29,173 bases of DNA from DASYAN01 sp036501345 (GTDB taxonomy: Bacteria; Chloroflexota; Ktedonobacteria; Ktedonobacterales; Ktedonobacteraceae): positions 1 to 29,173 of the forward strand of contig DASYAN010000114.1 of NCBI GenBank assembly GCA_036501345.1, written 5' to 3'. Made by a program: the position numbers and the translations under genes. The first letter of the stretch is position 1; each line of letters starts with the position of its first letter. The notes under the pieces were generated by a model. That model worked only from the letters and a program-made list of their open reading frames with translations, was not told the DNA's origin and searched no databases. Of this stretch, positions 1 through 8,556 are shown piece after piece.

Positions 1-67
1 AATAAAGCTTTCCCATTCGCCCACCCCACTGCATTGTCAGCCTTGTTATCAGTGCACGATGAGGTCA

Positions 68-360
68 CTATAGCACAGCACTGACTTTGCGCAACTTGCT
101 ATCTCGTACAAACCCGATCACAACCATTTCACCTGATTGATGACGCTGTACAATCCGCTGGAGATCACGAGGCTCCGTTACCACTTCACTATCCGCAGAA
201 ACGATCACATCCAAACGTTTGAGTTCTGCCTGATCGGCGGGACCATGCCGGGCGGATCTCCAGCATCTGCATACCAAACTGCTGTGCCAAATGCAAGTTG
301 CGCTGCCAAGCAGCATCCAATGGAATACGTATCCCACCAACACCTAAAGAAATCCCTACC
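68..360 (-). pseudogene. Frameshifted PDZ-domain remnant of an HtrA/DegP-like protease
   Basis: On the minus strand the last ~60 codons before the stop at 68 read like the end of an S1C (HtrA) PDZ domain: LDVIVSADSEVV, then EPRDLQRIVQRHQ, then VIGFVRD. The N-terminal half of the same domain (GVGGIRIPLDAAWQ, HLAQQFGMQMLEIRP) is also there, but in another frame. The frames switch around 235-255, so one indel broke the domain. A stop lies just upstream in the first frame (near 363), and no trypsin-like catalytic domain follows before the next gene. HtrA enzymes are envelope quality-control proteases. This is only a C-terminal relic and should make no working protein. The family is inferred from the PDZ pattern alone. 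Confidence 0.6.
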
Positions 361-789
361 GTTCAAAGCTCATTCGGCATTTGAGCTCAGAACCAGAAGG
401 TCAGGAAGATTTTTCTTTGCAAGAATTAAAGAAGGGCATTTTTGCAACATAGCCATTAAAGGAGTGCATCCATTTTCTGACCAAAACCGTGTTAGAACCG
501 GAACAGGGAGTATTGTTGTTGCCTTGATTAGTGCTTGTATTCTGATTGCTCTCTTACGGGCCTTTTCACGGGACACCACCTACCAAGTATAATACACTCC
601 CTCAAGGAGAATAATAGTATTAGATACATACGTGACTAATGAGAATACAAAGGGTACTGGTTCCGGTTACTTGGTAACTAGTGCCTTTTGTGATATATAC
701 TCTAGAGCCTTACGAAAAGAGGCGAGATAGCAATCCCTTCCTCATTGCTGAGTAGCTCTCTAGAGCTGATTAAAGGAGATTAGACTATT
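361..789. other. Intergenic: no convincing gene; leader of the glycosyltransferase
   Basis: Short open frames exist on both strands at 137-592 (+) and 370-579 (-), but neither resembles a known family or has a good ribosome site. The only clear element is the hairpin at 647-691. The glycosyltransferase ribosome site (AAGGAG) lies at 773-778. Confidence 0.5.
647..691 (+). promoter_or_regulatory. 15-bp RNA hairpin in the glycosyltransferase leader
   Basis: The arms CAAAGGGTACTGGTT and AACTAGTGCCTTTTG pair along all 15 positions if three G-U pairs are allowed, with a loop of about 13 bases. The G-U pairs form only in plus-strand RNA; on the minus strand they would be A-C mismatches. The structure therefore probably acts in a transcript running toward the gene at 790. 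It may be an attenuator, a terminator of upstream transcription or a leader structure. Confidence 0.45.
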
Positions 790-2028
790 ATGAAGATTGC
801 TCAGATTGCCCCACCATGGATTCCCGTTCCACCAAAGAACTACGGTGGAACAGAAACAGTTATCGCTCATCTTGTGGAGGAACTGGTTGCTCTCAAACAT
901 GAAGTTACGCTGTTTGCACCTGCTGATTCCAACACATCTGCTGAACTTGTCTCCTTTTTTCCTCACTCTCTGGCTGATGAGGGTGTTCCCTGGGAAGCAC
1001 ATCTTAAAGCGGCTTATCACATCTTTAAGTCTATAGAATATATCAAGTCGCATCACTTTGATATCGTCCATATCCATCTCTCCTCCCCAGCAGATATGTA
1101 CGCTTTCCCCTTGGCGACCTCCTTGACAACTCCTGTCGTCGCGACGTTGCATAGTCGCTTCCCTTTCGATCATGCACAATCGTCTCAGGATAGTACTTGG
1201 ACAGGTGATGCGGATGAGTACTATATGGAGTGGCTCTCTTCTGTACCGATGGTGGCCATTAGCAAGAGTGCTCGGGCTGAAGTTTCCTACCCACTACATT
1301 TCGTGGGAGTTGTGCCTCATGGTTTGCCTATGGATGTCTTCAAGCCTATGGCTGAGCAACCAGAGAACTTCTTAGCTTGGCTCGGGCGTTTCTCTCCTGA
1401 TAAAGGAGCGCATATTGCCATTCAAGCTGCTAAAGATGCAAATATGTCTCTTGTGTTAGCTGGGATCATTGACGATCAAATACCAGAACAGGTCACCTAC
1501 TTTGAAGAGATGGTAAAACCGCATATCGATGAGAAGCAGATCAGCTACATTGGACCAGTCAATGAGGAGCAGAAGATTGATCTACTAAGCCGGGCCAAAG
1601 GATTTCTGAATCCAATAGAGTGGGAAGAACCCTTTGGTATGGTAATGATTGAAGCGATGTCGGTCGGGTGCCCTGTGATTTCTTTTACCCGTGGTGCTGT
1701 GCCAGAAGTTGTCGCTGATGGAATCAGTGGTTTTCTTGTCCAGGATGTGCAGGAGATGGTGCAGTCTGTGGCACGCCTAGATGAGCTTGATCGCCAGAAA
1801 GTGCGTGCTTATGCCACGAAAAAATTCTCCGTCCATGCAATGGCACGAAACTATCTGAAGATTTACCAGAAGGTAATTGCCTCAGATCAATTGGAATCTT
1901 CGTTGTCTCATCTCCCTATCCCTAACAAGGCTCTAGAGTCGTTGATCAAGTCTTTTCCGGTGTCTATCGAATCAACGGACCCTGTTGCTTCTGTCTTCCG
2001 TCCACCCACAGGACCTATTACACAATAA
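790..2028 (+). CDS. GT4-family glycosyltransferase
   Basis: A 412-residue GT-B fold retaining glycosyltransferase that moves a sugar from a nucleotide-sugar donor to an unidentified acceptor. The N-terminal acceptor domain opens with IAQIAPPWIPVPPKNYGGTE, the usual start of GT4 enzymes, with the glycine-rich loop that faces the donor. The C-terminal donor domain has WLGRFSPDKGAHIAIQAA and the EX7E signature in EWEEPFGMVMIEAMSVG, followed by GAVPEVV. No membrane segment is visible, so it should be cytosolic or peripheral. The start is supported by AAGGAG at 773-778. It is alone on its strand, and no polysaccharide cluster surrounds it, so the substrate cannot be read from context. The last ~50 residues look like a low-conservation tail. 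Confidence 0.85.
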   Translation: MKIAQIAPPWIPVPPKNYGGTETVIAHLVEELVALKHEVTLFAPADSNTSAELVSFFPHSLADEGVPWEAHLKAAYHIFKSIEYIKSHHFDIVHIHLSSPADMYAFPLATSLTTPVVATLHSRFPFDHAQSSQDSTWTGDADEYYMEWLSSVPMVAISKSARAEVSYPLHFVGVVPHGLPMDVFKPMAEQPENFLAWLGRFSPDKGAHIAIQAAKDANMSLVLAGIIDDQIPEQVTYFEEMVKPHIDEKQISYIGPVNEEQKIDLLSRAKGFLNPIEWEEPFGMVMIEAMSVGCPVISFTRGAVPEVVADGISGFLVQDVQEMVQSVARLDELDRQKVRAYATKKFSVHAMARNYLKIYQKVIASDQLESSLSHLPIPNKALESLIKSFPVSIESTDPVASVFRPPTGPITQ

Positions 2029-2071
2029 CATGCAAAGTTAATCAAGAATAGGCTCCCCAAAAAAAAGTACC

Positions 2072-2143
2072 AGGAGAGCGCATCAAACGGGGCATCGTAT
2101 GTTCAAACTGATAGATGTACGACGTTTTGATACGCTCTTGTTA
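2072..2143. terminator. Bidirectional terminator between convergent genes
   Basis: An imperfect inverted repeat, AGAGCGCATCAAACG against CGTTTTGATACGCTCT, fills the gap between the glycosyltransferase (+) and msrB (-). It probably ends both transcripts. Confidence 0.5.
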
Positions 2144-2152
2144 TGTGATTAA

Positions 2153-2605
2153 TTAGGCTTCCCGATGTTGCTCCTCGTCGGAAGTACTTGCTTGCTCGAC
2201 ACTCGCATCCTGTGGGCGGAAGTTCAGTGCAACTGAATTGATGCAATAGCGCTGCCCGGTAGTCTCTCGTGGACCATCCTCAAAGACATGCCCCAAGTGC
2301 GCACCACAGTTTTTGCACAGAACCTCTGTACGCGCCATGAAGAGTGAACGGTCTTCATGCAGTTCCACGTGCTCCCGATTCACTGGACTGTCGAAACTTG
2401 GCCATCCCGTCCCTGAATCAAACTTGGTATCCGAGGAGAAGAGTGGCTGCCCACAGGCAACACACTCATACATTCCCTTTTGATGGTTATTGTAGAGGGC
2501 TCCACTAAACGCACGCTCTGTGCCCTTGAGACGACAGACCCGATACTGCTCAGGAGTCAGTGCCTCTTTCCAATAGGACTCTGGTTGATTTTTTTGATTA
2601 GTCAT
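2153..2605 (-). CDS. msrB: Peptide-methionine (R)-S-oxide reductase
   Basis: MsrB reduces the R epimer of methionine sulfoxide in oxidised proteins, normally recharged by thioredoxin. The 150-residue length from this start is typical of a single-domain MsrB. Visible signatures are the two zinc CxxC pairs (CVACG and CKNCGAHLGH), SGTGWPSFDSP, HVFEDGP and the catalytic cysteine in RYCINSVALNF. I placed the start at 2605 because AAGGA lies 7 bases upstream; an in-frame ATG 12 codons earlier lacks such a site. The C-terminal tail is acidic and variable. No msrA is fused or adjacent. The thioredoxin reductase gene at 5558 could supply reducing power, though it is not in the same operon. Confidence 0.93.
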   Translation of the reverse strand: MTNQKNQPESYWKEALTPEQYRVCRLKGTERAFSGALYNNHQKGMYECVACGQPLFSSDTKFDSGTGWPSFDSPVNREHVELHEDRSLFMARTEVLCKNCGAHLGHVFEDGPRETTGQRYCINSVALNFRPQDASVEQASTSDEEQHREA

Positions 2606-2708
2606 AAATCGTTCCTTACTTAATGTTTGCAAATGGTCCAATCTTTAGCCAGATACTCCAGCCTAATCAAGGGTTGGGTTTCTGCTTGGACCTTATACTG
2701 TAACTCTT

Positions 2709-2756
2709 TCCACATATGAAAACAGCACAAAGGGTTCAATTGTTTCCATATGTGGA
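2709..2756. promoter_or_regulatory. Strong hairpin upstream of msrB
   Basis: TCCACATATG at 2709-2718 and its exact complement CATATGTGGA at 2747-2756 form a strong stem, extended inward by AAAAC/GTTT. On the plus strand a T-rich run (GATCTTTTCTTTTT) follows, but no plus-strand gene lies upstream. It sits about 105 bases before the msrB start, so it could be an operator or leader structure for msrB, or the end of an unseen plus-strand RNA. Confidence 0.4.
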
Positions 2757-2807
2757 GATCTTTTCTTTTTGTATATTCTCATTCTCTCGTCGCAGAGGGC
2801 TCAACAC

Positions 2808-2857
2808 GACAAAAAGAGTTTCTCCTGAAAAATATATCCCAGAAGAAACTCTTTTCC
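2808..2857 (-). terminator. Terminator of the Fe-S carrier gene
   Basis: AAAAGAGTTTCT pairs with AGAAACTCTTTT over 12 bp. On the minus strand the stem ends in TTTTT, a classic intrinsic terminator about 55 bases after the stop at 2911. Confidence 0.75.
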
Positions 2858-2910
2858 CTTATTGTAATCCAATCAAATTAGCAGCTTAAGGCTATCTGCA
2901 AAATTCGGTT

Positions 2911-3312
2911 TTAGTGGCTGCAACCACAACCTCTGGCCTCGCCACCGCCCTCGGCAGTCTTGAAAGAATGCCCACAGCCGCAGGACGAAACAGCATTTGG
3001 ATTATTTACGGTAAAGCCTGCGCCCATCAGGCTATCGACATAATCGACTTCGCTTCCAGTAATATAGCCTAGGCTCATATCATCAACAAAGACCTTGAAA
3101 TCGTCGATGGAAATGATGGTATCGCCCTCTTGCTCTTCATCAAGAGTCATCCCATACTGAAGACCCGAGCAACCGCCCCCAGCAACAAAGATACGCAGAC
3201 CCAGGCTAGGATCGTTCTCCTGCTTGAGTAGTTCGCGAACCTTATCCGCAGCAGCGGTAGTCATAGTGATGATACTAGTATCAATTGCCGATTGCTGGCT
3301 CTGTTCTATCAT
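2911..3312 (-). CDS. erpA: A-type iron-sulfur carrier (ErpA/IscA/HesB family)
   Basis: A-type carriers accept Fe-S clusters from a scaffold and hand them to apo-enzymes. Residues ~15-115 match the family: ITMTTAAADKVRELL, then RIFVAGGGCSGLQYGM with the first cluster cysteine, DSLMGAGFTVNNPNA, and CGCGHSF with the other two. The open frame extends ~127 codons upstream, but that part resembles nothing. Family alignment puts the start at the ATG at 3312, giving 133 residues; no good Shine-Dalgarno is seen, so this start is less certain. The protein is ~15-20 residues longer than usual: a Gly-rich linker leads to a second cysteine cluster, GCGCSH, at the very C-terminus. No other suf/isc gene is nearby. 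erpA is the closest label, but iscA or sufA cannot be excluded. Confidence 0.88.
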   Translation of the reverse strand: MIEQSQQSAIDTSIITMTTAAADKVRELLKQENDPSLGLRIFVAGGGCSGLQYGMTLDEEQEGDTIISIDDFKVFVDDMSLGYITGSEVDYVDSLMGAGFTVNNPNAVSSCGCGHSFKTAEGGGEARGCGCSH

Positions 3313-4138
3313 TAGTTTTTCGCAACGCAGAAACCCATCCCAGTTGTGGGGTTGGGAGAAGCGTCGCATCCCCTTTCTTGATGCTCTGTATCCTTTACGA
3401 GCGAGCGTTTTGAATGGGAACGCTCTAAACCTCTCAACACCCCCAGGATAACGAGAAGCGTTGGCAATGTCAACCTCGACACAGTTATTTGGATAAATGA
3501 ACTGTGGTTGGATACAATGACATTTGCACCTATTATACCATGAGGGCAAAAGAGAGAGCAAGCCAATTGAATCTGAGCTCGTAAGTAGTCCGCCAGAGTG
3601 CATGTTTGTCAAGGGTTGTAAAAGCTCTTTGATGTAAATGGTGATGTAGGAATTGAGCAGAAAAATACCGACCTGTGAAATTGATTGCCCCAAGTAAACT
3701 ATTCAGGCAGCAGGCTTTTGGGTACCAGCATCGAAGGTGAAGCTGATGTCATGCTTGAGCAGCCAATTCATATCCTCGCCATTGCGACGAAGAGCGGTCA
3801 ACATTGCCAAACGGGTCGACCCATCTGCACTCCAGCTCATGCTGTTATGTTTTTGTCTGTTGGAAACCACGACATCATTTTTCAATGTTTACTGTTATCC
3901 GCATCTTCATCTCGATATCTCTCCTTTTGTCTTGATCATTCCTTTGCACCTCTTCCAGAGAGCATAGCACATCCGCCTCTTACCATCAAACAGGGTCAGG
4001 GGAGGAAACCAATTTCACAGATCGGATTTTCTTGCATAGGGATTAGGTGAGTACTTCCCTGGATAAGGATAGCACATTGTCACGAACCATATAGCCAATT
4101 CGTTTTACCACCAGAAAGATTTCGAGGGAACATATTTT
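3313..4138. other. Intergenic stretch with a possible transposase scrap
   Basis: About 825 bases without a convincing intact gene. Several short frames overlap on both strands with no family match, apart from the weak transposase-like fragment at 3703-3885. The promoters of the divergent Fe-S carrier and peptidase genes must lie here, but I cannot place them confidently. Confidence 0.5.
3703..3885 (-). pseudogene. Possible C-terminal scrap of a transposase
   Basis: The minus-strand frame contains SNRQKHNSMSWSADGSTRLA followed by MLTALRRNGEDMNWLL. The pattern 'R-x-K-x(3)-MSWS-x(2)-G-x(4)-A-x-L-x-AL-x(2)-NG' resembles the C-terminal end of several IS transposases (ISKra4 or ISLre2/UPF0236-like). 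No other transposase domain or end repeats are seen, so it would be a dead remnant. The resemblance is by eye and weak. Confidence 0.3.
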
Positions 4139-5269
4139 ATGTACGTATACGCAGATCGACTTTATTCGACTCTTGTCGATATCATACGCATCCCTAGCAC
4201 TTCAGGGCATGAGGAGTATGTACGTAGCTATCTAGAGCACCATCTTTCTTCATTGGGACTTGCAATGCAGATTGACGAGAAAGGAAATCTGATTGCCACG
4301 CTTGATGGTGAAGGTACTCCTCTAATGCTGAATGCTCACATGGATCGTGTTCCGCCTGGCCTTGGTCACGAACCGATTCTTCGCGATGGCATTCTGTATA
4401 GTGATGGCACCACTAATCTTGGGGCAGATGATGCAGCAGGCATTAGCGTGATTTTGGAAGTGCTCAGACGTATCACTGAACAGGAACTATCCCACCCGCC
4501 ATTGGTCATTGTTTTCACTGTACAGGAAGAAAGCGGGCTCTATGGTGCGGGGAGTTTCGACGGTGGGGTCTGGCACGTCACTGACGGTATTGTCTTTGAT
4601 AATGCCTTTGAAGCTGGTGTTATTGTCTCTAAGGCTGCATCGTATGAGGCCTTCGATGTAAAAATTACTGGACGCACCGGACATCCCGGTAAAGATTTGA
4701 CGCACGCGATCAATGTTATTGACATCTTCCATCAAACTCCCTATCCGCATGGTCCACTTGCCAGTGACCTGACTCGCATCAATATTGGGCGTATCATCGG
4801 CGGGAGTGCTCGCAACATCATTCCAGGAACAGTCATTATTGAAGGCGAGATCCGCAGCTTTGAATCATCTGATATCTGCTTACAATACAAACAAGCCATT
4901 GCTCAGGCATTTGAGCAGACGGCACAGCGTTTTGGCGGTCGTGCAGAAGTCATCTTTACTAGTGGTGCAACTGGTTATAGTATCAACTTGGATGAGCCAC
5001 TAGTGACTGTCTACCAAGCCGCACTGGCTCAACGCGGAGCAGATCTCGAGATGCGACCAAGCTTTGTCATCAGTGATACCAGCAAGTTTCGTCCCAACAT
5101 TCGCGCCATCACTGTCTCTACAGGAGTGGTCAACGAGCACACGGTAGAGGAATATGTAGCCCTAGCTCCTCTAGAGCAGCTAGTTACGGATATGTTATAC
5201 GTCTTGCACCTGTGGCTTGATCGTGAACGACGCATCACGCAGAAACTGCCCATCCAATCAAAAAACTGA
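4139..5269 (+). CDS. M20-family metallopeptidase, peptidase T-like
   Basis: A 376-residue cytosolic di-zinc aminopeptidase of the M20 clan, probably releasing N-terminal residues from short peptides. The metal and catalytic residues are visible in order: AHMDRV (His, with the nearby Asp), TNLGADDAAGISV (bridging Asp), VQEESGLYGAG (Glu-Glu: catalytic base and ligand), FDNAF (Asp) and NEHTVEEYV (last His). The lid/dimerisation domain sits between ~170 and 290. TSGHEEYVRSYLEHHL at the N-terminus is typical of peptidase T-like proteins. A GAGGG ribosome site lies ~10 bases before the ATG. It is a single gene; the substrate range is not deducible and a related deacylase role is possible. Confidence 0.85.
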   Translation: MYVYADRLYSTLVDIIRIPSTSGHEEYVRSYLEHHLSSLGLAMQIDEKGNLIATLDGEGTPLMLNAHMDRVPPGLGHEPILRDGILYSDGTTNLGADDAAGISVILEVLRRITEQELSHPPLVIVFTVQEESGLYGAGSFDGGVWHVTDGIVFDNAFEAGVIVSKAASYEAFDVKITGRTGHPGKDLTHAINVIDIFHQTPYPHGPLASDLTRINIGRIIGGSARNIIPGTVIIEGEIRSFESSDICLQYKQAIAQAFEQTAQRFGGRAEVIFTSGATGYSINLDEPLVTVYQAALAQRGADLEMRPSFVISDTSKFRPNIRAITVSTGVVNEHTVEEYVALAPLEQLVTDMLYVLHLWLDRERRITQKLPIQSKN

Positions 5270-5385
5270 AGGATGAGTCTTTCTTGCCACCTTCTCCATG
5301 AAGAATCTCGCTGTGTCTGTTTTGCTATTCCTAAAATACTGCTTTGCAATCAGGACCCCCTCCTTATTGGACATATGAGAGTGGG

Positions 5386-5410
5386 CTATTTTTACCTGGG
5401 CATAAAATAG
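5386..5410 (+). terminator. Weak hairpin after the peptidase gene
   Basis: CTATTTT and AAAATAG form a 7-bp stem around an 11-base loop, ~115 bases after the peptidase stop. There is no T-run, so its role as a terminator is uncertain. Confidence 0.25.
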
Positions 5411-5557
5411 TCACTTCTGATGTTAGCATAAGCAGAAAACAGAATACTTTGATCTCTAGATAAGAGGGCTTTGCCAGTAATGGATACATTCAGGTCTCTT
5501 CAAAGATCTGTAAGTAAATTTGCTGTCTTATCGAGGTTAGTGAGGAAAAAATTATCT

Positions 5558-6508
5558 ATGGCAAAGATCTATGGTGTTATTATCATTGGCTCAGGTCCGG
5601 CAGGCTATACCGCTGCTATCTACGCGGCACGTGCTGATCTCTCCGTGCTCATGCTCCAGGGTTATCGATCAGGTGGACAGCTGATGTTGACCAGCGAAGT
5701 CGAGAATTATCCCGGCTTTGAGGATGGCATTATGGGTCCAGAAATGATGGAAAAATTTGAGAAACAGGCAGCACGTTTTGGTGCTGAATTAATCCCTGAG
5801 GATGTCACTGCAATTGATTTTTCAAAGCGTCCATTTACTATTAAGACTGACACGGGAGAATACCAGTCCCATGCTATTATTATTGCCACTGGAGCCAGTG
5901 CCAAATGGCTGGAGTTACCCAATGAGAAGCGCTTACAGGGGCGGGGCGTAACCGCCTGTGCTACTTGTGACGGTTTCTTCTTCAAAGGTAAAGATGTGAT
6001 AGTCATCGGTGGCGGTGATACGGCAATGGAGGAAGCTATCTTCCTGACGCGCTATGTCAACCATGTGACGGTTGTTCATCGCCGAGATGTTCTGCGTGCC
6101 AGCAAAATTATGCAGGACCGGGCACGCAAAAATCCCAAAATCAGCTTTGTCCTGGAGTCCGAAGTGGTAGATATTCTGGGTGATGATGACGTTACGGGCG
6201 TGCAAATTCGCAATGTACGTACAGGGGATGAGCAAAAACTGCAGGTGCAGGGCGTTTTCCTGGCTATCGGACATCACCCAAATACTGACCTTTTCAAAGG
6301 CAGTATCAATATGGATGCGGCAGGTTATATCATCCCCGTTGAATATACGATGACAAATATTCCCGGTGTCTTTGCGGCTGGCGATGTTACCGATCATCGC
6401 TACCGTCAGGCTATCACTGCAGCTGGCGATGGCTGTCGTGCCGCCATCGACCTGGAACGCTGGTTCGAGAGTCAAGGTCAGGAAGTCGGTGTCGAAAACT
6501 GGGATTAA
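5558..6508 (+). CDS. trxB: Thioredoxin reductase
   Basis: NADPH-dependent flavoenzyme that reduces thioredoxin. From the chosen start it has 316 residues, the normal low-molecular-weight TrxB length. FAD-binding GSGPAGYTAAIYAARA is at ~10-25, the redox pair at ACATCDGF, the NADPH Rossmann GGGDTAMEEA, the phosphate-binding HRRD, and the C-terminal FAD motif VFAAGDVTD plus RQAITAAGDGC. The frame stays open upstream to a TTG at 5471, but the flavin motif alignment and GAGG at 5542-5545 favour the ATG at 5558. Followed by a strong terminator. Likely partners are thioredoxin and, through it, MsrB at 2153. Confidence 0.93.
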   Translation: MAKIYGVIIIGSGPAGYTAAIYAARADLSVLMLQGYRSGGQLMLTSEVENYPGFEDGIMGPEMMEKFEKQAARFGAELIPEDVTAIDFSKRPFTIKTDTGEYQSHAIIIATGASAKWLELPNEKRLQGRGVTACATCDGFFFKGKDVIVIGGGDTAMEEAIFLTRYVNHVTVVHRRDVLRASKIMQDRARKNPKISFVLESEVVDILGDDDVTGVQIRNVRTGDEQKLQVQGVFLAIGHHPNTDLFKGSINMDAAGYIIPVEYTMTNIPGVFAAGDVTDHRYRQAITAAGDGCRAAIDLERWFESQGQEVGVENWD

Positions 6509-6525
6509 GGTATAATCGGTGTATT

Positions 6526-6568
6526 AAGCAAAAAGCGCACCTATTCCATGTGCCGCTTTTTGCTTTTT
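6526..6568 (+). terminator. Terminator of trxB
   Basis: AAGCAAAAAGCG and CGCTTTTTGCTT form a 12-bp stem ending in a short T-run, starting 18 bases after the trxB stop. Confidence 0.75.
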
Positions 6569-6708
6569 CGCTGCATTAGTCTCCTCTCTCCATCCTTTGC
6601 GGATTACTTTCGCCTTCAATCCCAAGCTTGCTAGACATACTCATCCATTTCTGCTACCATATGCTGGTAGAAGTATTTGCCGCAATTTCTCCTGAGGGGA
6701 ATGTAAGC

Positions 6709-8556
6709 ATGCAGGACCGCGTCGGACAGCAACTTGGTAACTATCGTCTGCTCTACCTGCTAGGATACGGAGGCTTCGCTGATGTCTACCTGGGTGAACA
6801 TATTTACCTCAAAACCCAGGTCGCTGTTAAAGTGCTACGAGAAAAAATGGAAGCCCAGGACGTTGAGTATTTTCTTAAAGAAGCCCAGACGATTGCAGCC
6901 TTGAAACATCTTCATATTTTACGAGTACTGGATTTTGGTATGGAGAACTCCACACCATTCCTGGTGATGGAATATGCCCCCGGGGGGACATTACGGAAGA
7001 AACATCCTCGTGGTTCAATGGTTCCCCTTCTGACAGTTATCTCGTATGTAAGGCAAATAGCTATGGCATTGCAGTATGCCCATGATCAGAATATTGTCTA
7101 TCGGGATGTAAAGCCTGAAAATATACTGGTGGAAGGGGATGGCAAGATTGTGCTCGGTGACTTTGGCGTTGCGACTTCTGCCCACAAAACTCAATCGCTC
7201 ACTACGCGAGAGGCCATGGGAACAGTGCCTTATATGGCCCCTGAGCAAATTCAAGGTAAATTGCATCTGGCGAGCGATCAGTATGCTCTAGGAGTAGTCG
7301 TTTACGAGTGGCTGAGCGGAATGCTTCCATTTGACGGTAAAAACTCTATCGAAATAGCTATGCACCATCTCTATGATCCTCCGCCTCCATTGCGAGAGAA
7401 GGTATCTGACATTGCTGTAGATGTGGAACAGGTCATATTAAGGGCATTAGACAAGGAGCCAAAGCAGCGTTTTGCCACCATTCAGGAATTTGCTGATAAC
7501 TTAGAGCAGGCGTGCCTGTCGAAGAAATTTGTTCCTCCTTCACAACCTCTACTGGTAAAACATATAGAGCGTCAGGCATATCAGCCAATTTTGCTAGCAA
7601 GATCGTTAGTGCAGACAGAAAAGGTATGGGATACACAATCTCCTACTCAATTGGCAAAGGTTTCACGACTAGCTGGAACTCTACTCTGTGCCTACCAGGG
7701 TCATTCCGAAGGTGTGCAAGCAGTAGCATGGTCGCCGGATGGCTCTCGCATTGCTTCAGGAAGTAGTGATGAGACAGTGCAGATCTGGGATGCGACTACC
7801 GGGACACGGGCTGGCATCTATCGTGGTCATGCCGGTTCTGTCTCTACTATAGCGTGGTCGCCGGATGGTACACGGATTGCTTCGGGAAGTGATGACGGAA
7901 CGGTGCAGATCTGGAATACAACGACTGGGATGCAAGTTGGAACCTATGGTAGTCATTCCCACGCAGTGTGTACAGTAGCATGGTCACCCGATGGAGTGCT
8001 TATTGCATCGGGAAGTTTTGATAAGACAGTGCGGGTCTGGGATGCCTCCACGGGAAAACGCGTTTTAACCTATCGCGGTCATTCTGACAGTGTAGAAGCA
8101 GTAGCATGGTCGCCTAGTGGGACACAGGTTGCTTCGGGAAGTGACGATGGGACAGTACAGATCTGGCATGTCTCCACGGGTGAACAAGTTCTAACCTATC
8201 GTGGTCATGCCAAGACAGTATATACGTTAGCATGGTCGCCCGATGGTACACGAGTTGTTTCGGGAAGTGATGACGGAACGGTACAGATCTGGGATACTTC
8301 TGCGGGAGAGCAAGTCCGAATCTATCGCCGTCATTTGGGTTATATAAGTGCGGCTGTATGGTCGCCTAATGGCTCCTGCATTGCATCGGGAAGTTTTGAT
8401 AAGACAGTGCGGGTCTGGGATGCCTCCACGGGAAAACGAATCTTAACTTACCGTGGTCATTCTCACTGGGTAGAAACAGTAGCGTGGTCACCGGATGGCA
8501 CACGTATTGCTTCGGGGGACTATAACGGGGTTATGCACGTATGGCAGGCTGAGTGA
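6709..8556 (+). CDS. Ser/Thr protein kinase fused to a seven-bladed WD40 propeller
   Basis: 615 residues. Residues ~12-270 are a Hanks-type kinase with a complete catalytic set: glycine loop LGYGGFADVYLG, lysine K41 in VAVKV, catalytic D133 in YRDVKPEN (HRD with Tyr for His), DFG at 151-153 and GTVPYMAPEQ. A ~60-residue linker leads to seven WD40 repeats from ~330 to the end, each a 'YRGH...VAWSPDGT...ASGS.D.TVQIWD' unit of 42 residues. No membrane segment, so it should be cytosolic. The propeller presumably binds partners or substrates and the kinase phosphorylates them; neither is known. I chose 6709 because GAGGGGA lies 8 bases upstream and the kinase fold starts just after; the frame opens 27 codons earlier. 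Repeats 3 and 6 share 59 identical bases. Confidence 0.9.
   Translation: MQDRVGQQLGNYRLLYLLGYGGFADVYLGEHIYLKTQVAVKVLREKMEAQDVEYFLKEAQTIAALKHLHILRVLDFGMENSTPFLVMEYAPGGTLRKKHPRGSMVPLLTVISYVRQIAMALQYAHDQNIVYRDVKPENILVEGDGKIVLGDFGVATSAHKTQSLTTREAMGTVPYMAPEQIQGKLHLASDQYALGVVVYEWLSGMLPFDGKNSIEIAMHHLYDPPPPLREKVSDIAVDVEQVILRALDKEPKQRFATIQEFADNLEQACLSKKFVPPSQPLLVKHIERQAYQPILLARSLVQTEKVWDTQSPTQLAKVSRLAGTLLCAYQGHSEGVQAVAWSPDGSRIASGSSDETVQIWDATTGTRAGIYRGHAGSVSTIAWSPDGTRIASGSDDGTVQIWNTTTGMQVGTYGSHSHAVCTVAWSPDGVLIASGSFDKTVRVWDASTGKRVLTYRGHSDSVEAVAWSPSGTQVASGSDDGTVQIWHVSTGEQVLTYRGHAKTVYTLAWSPDGTRVVSGSDDGTVQIWDTSAGEQVRIYRRHLGYISAAVWSPNGSCIASGSFDKTVRVWDASTGKRILTYRGHSHWVETVAWSPDGTRIASGDYNGVMHVWQAE
7687..8550 (+). 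repeat. Seven tandem 126-bp WD40-coding units
   Basis: The propeller part of the kinase gene is a DNA tandem repeat with a 126-bp period. 8002-8060 and 8380-8438 are identical over 59 bases and exactly 378 bp (three units) apart, which suggests recent duplication or gene conversion. Confidence 0.85.

Noticed and set aside
137..592. 151-residue plus-strand frame
   Set aside because: Overlaps the better-supported PDZ remnant on the other strand; no ribosome site or recognisable motif.
3685..4050. 121-residue plus-strand frame
   Set aside because: Composition unlike the real genes, no ribosome site and no recognisable motif.
5933..6475. 180-residue minus-strand frame
   Set aside because: Antisense shadow of trxB.
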